Assembly: GCA_034004685.1 (NCBI GenBank)
Contig: JAVEWG010000068.1
Span: 1-10,492, forward strand
Source of the DNA: JAEUNX01 sp034004685
GTDB taxonomy: Bacteria > Pseudomonadota > Gammaproteobacteria > Burkholderiales > Rhodocyclaceae
Direction of reading: 5' to 3'
DNA length: 10,492 nt
Every line of letters begins with the position of its first letter. Position 1 is the first letter of the stretch. Under the pieces are notes generated by a model, which saw nothing but the letters and a program-made list of their open reading frames with translations, was not told the DNA's origin and did no database searches. The translations under genes were made by a program, and so were the position numbers. Below, in pieces: positions 6,505-10,492 of this stretch.

Positions 6505-8889
6505 CTAGGGGCGGCCGGCCCCCGGCCGGGCCGGGGTGATGGAGCGCTCCACCACGGGCGCCCCGCCCGTCGCGCTGGCTGGGTTGAGATTGGGAATGGC
6601 TTCGCTGGGGGCTTCGGCCGGAGGCGGGCCGCCGGAGGGTTCAACCGGTCCTCCGGGCATTTCCGGCAGGGCCGGCAGGTTTTCCTGATAGATCAGTTCC
6701 TGGCGGGGGCTGCCGGTGGGGGTCACCGCCAGCAGGCCCTCGGGCATTTCCCGGTGAACCTCGGGTTTGCCGTTGAGGGCGACCCGCATGTAATTGATCC
6801 AGATGGGCAGGGCCGCGGCGCCACCGGTTTCCCCCTTGCCCAGGTTGCGGGGCTGGTCGAAGCCGATCCAGCTCACCGCCACCAGCTCCGGATTGAAGCC
6901 GCAGAACCAGGCGTCGAGATAATCGTTGGTGGTGCCGGTCTTGCCTGCCAGGTCGCTCCGGTTAAGGGCCAGGGCGCGGGTGGCCGTGCCTCGCCGGATC
7001 ACGTCTTGCATCATGGACTCCATCAGGAAGGCGTTGCGGGGGTCCACGACCCGGGCAGCGCTGTCTCCCGCAATCGGGGGGTCGGTGGTGGCCACCACCC
7101 GACCGGCGCCGTCGATGATCTGCTTCACGACATAGGGATGAACCCGGTACCCGCCATTGGCGAAGACCCCGTAGCCCGCCACCATCTGCCAGGGGGTGAC
7201 GGAGCCTGCCCCCAGGGCCATGGTCAGGTAGGGGGGGTGGCGCTCTGCCTCGAAGCCGAAGCGGGTGATGTAGTCCTGGGCATAGCGGGTGCCGATGGAC
7301 TGGAGGAGACGGATCGACACCATGTTCTTCGACTTGGTCAGGGCGGTGCGCAGGGACATGGGGCCGTCATACTTGTCATCGTAGTTCCTGGGCTCCCAAG
7401 GCTGTCCGCCGGTGACCCCGGCCGGGAAGGAGAGGGGGGCATCCTCCAGCACACTGGCAGGGCTGTAGCCCCGTTCCAGGGCGGCGGAGTAGATGAAGGG
7501 CTTGAAGCTCGACCCGGGTTGGCGATAGGCCTGGGTGACGTGGTTGAATTTGTTGCGGCTGAAATCGAAGCCGCCCACCAAGGCTCGCACCGCGCCGTCC
7601 CGGGGGTCCATGGCCACCAGGGCGGACTCTGCTTCCGGCACTTGGCTGATTTCCCAGCGTTCCTTGTCCAATTCGCGGATCCGCACGATGGCGCCCCGCC
7701 GGAGGCGTTTGCCGGCGGGGGCCTTCTCTCCCACCATGGGCAGGGCGAACCGCAGCCCCTCTGCGCTGATGGGGTGAATTTGCCCGTGGCGATAGACCCG
7801 TAGTTCCCTGGGAGAGGCCTCCAGTACCACCGCCGCCAGCAAGTCGTCGTAGTCGGGGAGGTCGGAGAGGTGCTCGTCGATCAACTCTTCTGCCTCGGCG
7901 GGATTGCTGGGGAGCTCCAGGTAACCTTCGGCCCCCCGGTAGCCATGGCGCCGGTCGTATTCCAGCACCCCTCGGCGCAAGGCGGCGTAGGCGGCCTCCT
8001 GCTCGGCATGGGTCACCGTCGTGATGACCCGGATGCCCTGGCGGTAAGTGTCGTCATGGAATTGCTCGAAGGCGATCTGGCGGGCCATTTCCGTAAGGAA
8101 TTCGGCGTGGGCTCCGGCCTCCCGGGAAGCGCGGCTCACTGTGCGAACCGGGGCCTCCAGAGCGGCCTGGAAGGTGGCGTCGTCGATGTAGCCCAGTTCG
8201 TGCATCCGGCGCAGGACATACTGCTGACGCAGTTTTGCACGTTTTGGATTGACCACCGGGTTGTAGGCCGAGGGCGCCTTGGGCAAGCCGGCGAGCATGG
8301 CCGCCTCGGGCACGGTCAGGCTCTTCAGGTCCTTGCCGAAGTAGGCCGTGGCTGCCGCGGCGAAGCCATAGGCGCGCTGGCCCAGGAAGATCTGATTGAT
8401 GTAGATCTCCAGGATCTGGTCCTTGCTCAGGCTGTTCTCGATTTCCAGGGACAGGAGAATCTCGTAGAGCTTGCGACTGAGGGTTTTTTCCCGGGTAAGG
8501 AAGAAGTTGCGTGCCACCTGCATGGTGATGGTGGAGGCCCCTTGGGACTTGCCGCCGGATATCAGGTTGGCGCCGGCGGCGCGCAGGATACCGATGAGAT
8601 CCACCCCCGGATGTTCATAGAAGCGCTCGTCCTCGGCAGCCAGGATGGCGTGCTTGAGAACCTCCGGGACTTCATTGATGCGTGCGAAGGAGCGCCGCTC
8701 CTCGCCGTATTCCCCCAGCAGATGGCCGTCGGACGAATAGATGCGCAGCGGGATCTTGGGGCGGTAGTCGGTGAGGACCTCGAGGGAGGGTAGATTGGGC
8801 CAGGCAAAGGCAGCTGCCGCGACCAGAACAATCAAGCCAAAAGCGGCCAGGGCGGACATTGCCGCAAGGGGGTACAGGACCCAACGCAT
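6505..8889 (-). CDS. mrcA: Penicillin-binding protein 1A (bifunctional transglycosylase/transpeptidase)
   Basis: Class A PBP1A polymerises lipid II into glycan strands and crosslinks them at the periplasmic face of the inner membrane. From the ATG at 8889 it has 794 residues. A short cytoplasmic start and one membrane anchor lie at about 4-29. The GT51 transglycosylase domain has catalytic E86 in EDERFYEHPGVD and the GASTITMQVARN block. A central OB-like insert precedes the transpeptidase domain, with SSFK (S460, K463), SKN (520-522) and KTGTT (from K650). The last 50 or so residues are rich in Pro, Gly, Ala and Glu and look disordered. A GTG at 8937 would add 16 residues, but a perfect TATAAT lies within that extension and MRWVLYPL is a typical PBP1A start, so ATG is preferred. 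The gene is divergent from pilM, as in several other proteobacteria. Confidence 0.95.
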   Translation of the reverse strand: MRWVLYPLAAMSALAAFGLIVLVAAAAFAWPNLPSLEVLTDYRPKIPLRIYSSDGHLLGEYGEERRSFARINEVPEVLKHAILAAEDERFYEHPGVDLIGILRAAGANLISGGKSQGASTITMQVARNFFLTREKTLSRKLYEILLSLEIENSLSKDQILEIYINQIFLGQRAYGFAAAATAYFGKDLKSLTVPEAAMLAGLPKAPSAYNPVVNPKRAKLRQQYVLRRMHELGYIDDATFQAALEAPVRTVSRASREAGAHAEFLTEMARQIAFEQFHDDTYRQGIRVITTVTHAEQEAAYAALRRGVLEYDRRHGYRGAEGYLELPSNPAEAEELIDEHLSDLPDYDDLLAAVVLEASPRELRVYRHGQIHPISAEGLRFALPMVGEKAPAGKRLRRGAIVRIRELDKERWEISQVPEAESALVAMDPRDGAVRALVGGFDFSRNKFNHVTQAYRQPGSSFKPFIYSAALERGYSPASVLEDAPLSFPAGVTGGQPWEPRNYDDKYDGPMSLRTALTKSKNMVSIRLLQSIGTRYAQDYITRFGFEAERHPPYLTMALGAGSVTPWQMVAGYGVFANGGYRVHPYVVKQIIDGAGRVVATTDPPIAGDSAARVVDPRNAFLMESMMQDVIRRGTATRALALNRSDLAGKTGTTNDYLDAWFCGFNPELVAVSWIGFDQPRNLGKGETGGAAALPIWINYMRVALNGKPEVHREMPEGLLAVTPTGSPRQELIYQENLPALPEMPGGPVEPSGGPPPAEAPSEAIPNLNPASATGGAPVVERSITPARPGAGRP

Positions 8890-8920
8890 CGAAAGGCCTA
8901 AAGTTTTTTTCTGAGCGCCG

Positions 8921-8926
8921 ATTATA
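8921..8926 (-). promoter_or_regulatory. Candidate -10 element for mrcA
   Basis: Read on the minus strand, 8926-8921 is a perfect TATAAT, about 31 nt upstream of the preferred ATG of mrcA. The hexamer 17 nt further upstream is TGCCGG, a poor -35 match. It could be a weak or activator-assisted sigma70 promoter giving a short leader. It would be incompatible with use of the GTG at 8937 from the same transcript. Confidence 0.45.
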
Positions 8927-8970
8927 CGACTGGACACCGCGCACCGGCAGCGCCGGCTCCGGGGATTTGC

Positions 8971-8999
8971 TTTACACCCAGCTGGCTTGTTGCTAGGAT
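8971..8999 (+). promoter_or_regulatory. Sigma70-type promoter for the pilM operon
   Basis: TTTACA at 8971-8976 and TAGGAT at 8994-8999 are separated by exactly 17 nt, and a TG dinucleotide one base upstream of the -10 makes it an extended -10. Transcription would start near 9006, leaving a leader of about 50 nt that is AT-rich compared with the rest of the window. It points into pilM and lies back to back with the candidate mrcA promoter. Confidence 0.65.
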
Positions 9000-9054
9000 T
9001 TGAGACAGATTTTCAAAATTGCGCCTAACATAAAGAAATTAAAGGGTTTTCTTT

Positions 9055-10128
9055 GTGATCGATCTCTCGATTTTTAGTCGGAAGGCGCGTTCGCTGGTTG
9101 GCGTGGACATTTCTTCGTCATCGGTCAAGCTCCTGGAGTTGAGCGGTGAGGGGGAAGGCCTGCAGGTCGAGCGCTACGCAATCGAGCTTCTTCCCCGGGA
9201 CGCGGTGGTGGACGGCAAAATCGTCAACCTAGAGGCGGTGGCGGATGGCTTGCAACGGGCCTTGCGGCGCTTTGGCCAGGGGGTCCGCAGCGTGGCCTTG
9301 GCCCTGCCGGCTTCCGCCGTGATCACCAAGAAGATCATTCTTCCGGGCGGGTTGCGCGAGGAAGAAATGGAAGTTCAGGTGGAGTCCGAGGCCAACCAGT
9401 ACATCCCCTTCGCGCTTGAGGAAGTGAATCTGGATTTCCAGGTGCTCGGTCTGGCGGGAGGGGGTGAGGGCGATCAGGAGGTCTTGATCGCGGCCTCTCG
9501 CAAGGAGACGGTGGAGGATCGGGTGGCTGCTGCCGAGGCGGCAGGGCTGGCGGCGGTCGTGATGGACGTGGAGTCCTTCGCGGCCCAGGCTGCTTTCGAA
9601 CTGGTCGCCCGGCAGTTGCCGGAAGGAGGCAAGGACCGGATCGTCGCCTTGGTGGATGTGGGGGCCAACATGATGACCGTGACCGTGCTGCGCAATGGCC
9701 AGCAGATTTATGCACGGGAGCAGGCCTTCGGCGGCAACCTTCTGACCCAGGACGTGGCCCGCCTGTTCGGCATGAGTCTTGAGGAAGCGGAGTCCGCCAA
9801 GCGCAGCGGCAGCCTTCCGGAGAACTATGGGCCCGATCTCCTGCGCCCCTTCCTGGATAACCTGGCCTTGGAAATCTCCAGAGCCTTGCAGTTCTTCTTC
9901 ACCTCGACCCAATACAACCAAGTGGACAATATCGTGCTTGCCGGTGGATGCGCGGTACTGCCCGGGTTGGTGGATGCGGTACGGGGGCGAACCCAGATCG
10001 ATACAACCATCGCCAACCCCTTCGCGGGCATGACCCTATCCTCAAAAATCAGACCGAAGGCCCTGCTTGCGGATGCGCCGGCCTTGATGGTGGCTTGCGG
10101 TCTTGCCTTGAGGAGGAATGATCCATGA
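9055..10128 (+). CDS. pilM: Type IV pilus assembly protein PilM (actin-like ATPase)
   Basis: PilM is a cytoplasmic FtsA/actin-like protein that binds the N-terminal tail of PilN and connects the pilus motor to the inner-membrane alignment complex PilMNOP. In 357 residues it shows the actin-fold signatures. LVGVDISSSSVKLLEL near 14-29 is the phosphate-1 loop. LVDVGANMMTVTVL around D201 is the phosphate-2 loop, and VLAGGCAVLPGL around G297-G298 is the adenosine motif. The start is GTG at 9055, with AAAGGG at 9041-9046 as ribosome site. It gives MIDLSIFSRKARSL, close to the usual PilM N-terminus. The stop overlaps pilN by four bases (ATGA). It is the first gene of the pilMNOPQ-type operon. Confidence 0.97.
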   Translation: MIDLSIFSRKARSLVGVDISSSSVKLLELSGEGEGLQVERYAIELLPRDAVVDGKIVNLEAVADGLQRALRRFGQGVRSVALALPASAVITKKIILPGGLREEEMEVQVESEANQYIPFALEEVNLDFQVLGLAGGGEGDQEVLIAASRKETVEDRVAAAEAAGLAAVVMDVESFAAQAAFELVARQLPEGGKDRIVALVDVGANMMTVTVLRNGQQIYAREQAFGGNLLTQDVARLFGMSLEEAESAKRSGSLPENYGPDLLRPFLDNLALEISRALQFFFTSTQYNQVDNIVLAGGCAVLPGLVDAVRGRTQIDTTIANPFAGMTLSSKIRPKALLADAPALMVACGLALRRNDP

Positions 10129-10492
10129 TTCGTATCAATCTGCTTCCCCATCGGGAGCATCGGCGTCGGCAGCGTCGCCAGCAATTTTTCATGCTGGTGG
10201 GCGCGGCCGTCGTGGCAGGGCTGGTGATCGGGTTGGTGGTGCATTTGATCTACGCCGGATACATCGAGTCCCAGGAGAACAAGAACAACATATTCAAGAC
10301 CGAAATTGCCAAGCTGGATACGGAAATCGCCGAGATTCGCCGACTCAAGGATCAGATCGACGCCCTGCTGGCGCGCAAACAGGTTATTGAAAACCTGCAG
10401 AGCAATCGGGCCGAGACGGTAAATCTATTCAACGAGTTGGCAGCCCAGATGCCAGAGGGGGTGGCCCTCAAGTCCATCAAGCAGAATGGGCA
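10125..10492 (+). CDS. pilN: Type IV pilus assembly protein PilN, N-terminal part (runs off the window)
   Basis: PilN is a bitopic inner-membrane protein that pairs with PilO in the periplasm and holds PilM in the cytoplasm. The 122 visible residues start with MIRINLLPHRE, containing the INLLP motif that docks into PilM. A basic stretch follows (residues 9-18), then a membrane segment at about 21-44, and then a charged, heptad-like region at about 47-95, likely the coiled coil. The beginning of the ferredoxin-like domain (MPEGVALKSI) follows. AGGAGG at 10111-10116 is a strong ribosome site 8 nt before ATG 10125, which overlaps the pilM stop. The gene is cut by the window edge; pilO, pilP and pilQ are expected beyond it. 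Confidence 0.96.
   Translation, partial: MIRINLLPHREHRRRQRRQQFFMLVGAAVVAGLVIGLVVHLIYAGYIESQENKNNIFKTEIAKLDTEIAEIRRLKDQIDALLARKQVIENLQSNRAETVNLFNELAAQMPEGVALKSIKQNG

Noticed and set aside
6754..8793. Large plus-strand frames opposite mrcA
   Set aside because: mrcA has all its catalytic motifs on the minus strand; these frames show no domain and look like complements of its codons.
1..10492. Insertion sequences, tRNA genes, CRISPR arrays, phage or toxin-antitoxin genes
   Set aside because: No transposase motifs, terminal repeats, spaced direct repeats or tRNA-like cloverleaf patterns were noticed on either strand. All long coding frames have conserved housekeeping identities except the fragment at 3576-3869.

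Overview
The window reads as ordinary, well-conserved chromosome from a GC-rich betaproteobacterium. The gene neighbourhoods suggest something like the Rhodocyclales, although order-level placement is an inference that I could not test by search. The supporting signs are third-codon positions dominated by G/C, a pilMN locus divergent from the PBP1A gene, an lptM-lysA pair divergent from cyaY, and a dTDP-rhamnose operon. A run of exactly 100 N (3476-3575) shows that this is a scaffolded draft or metagenome assembly.

Layout. On the minus strand, 24-764 is pxpB (5-oxoprolinase subunit B), and its stop overlaps what may be the first codons of pxpC running off the left edge. Divergent from it, 865-3475 carries the dTDP-L-rhamnose genes in the order rfbB, rfbA, rfbC and the start of rfbD, packed with overlapping stops and starts; rfbD is cut by the gap. 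After the gap come the tail of an unrecognised protein (3576-3869) and apaH (3866-4699), which overlap by 4 nt. Convergent to apaH is the minus-strand pair lptM-lysA (6119 down to 4720), also joined by a 4-nt overlap. Divergent from lptM is cyaY (6163-6480). Convergent to cyaY is the long minus-strand mrcA gene for PBP1A (8889 down to 6505). Divergent from mrcA, across a 165-nt AT-richer control region with a good sigma70-type promoter, are pilM and the start of pilN, the beginning of a type IV pilus alignment-complex operon that continues past the right edge.

How the genes work together. RfbA, B, C and D convert glucose-1-phosphate to dTDP-L-rhamnose for surface polysaccharide. LysA makes lysine from meso-diaminopimelate, the same precursor that enters the peptidoglycan polymerised by PBP1A. 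LptM assists maturation of the LPS translocon. PilM and PilN couple the cytoplasmic pilus motor to the periplasm. PxpB, ApaH and CyaY are housekeeping functions (5-oxoproline cleavage, Ap4A hydrolysis, iron handling). The window is therefore rich in cell-envelope genes but has no visible mobile element, CRISPR array, tRNA or rRNA.

I did not find a convincing undescribed system. The least explained item is the partial protein at 3576-3869. The gap beside it hides at least most of rfbD and perhaps more. No stretch longer than about 170 nt outside the N gap lacks a gene.
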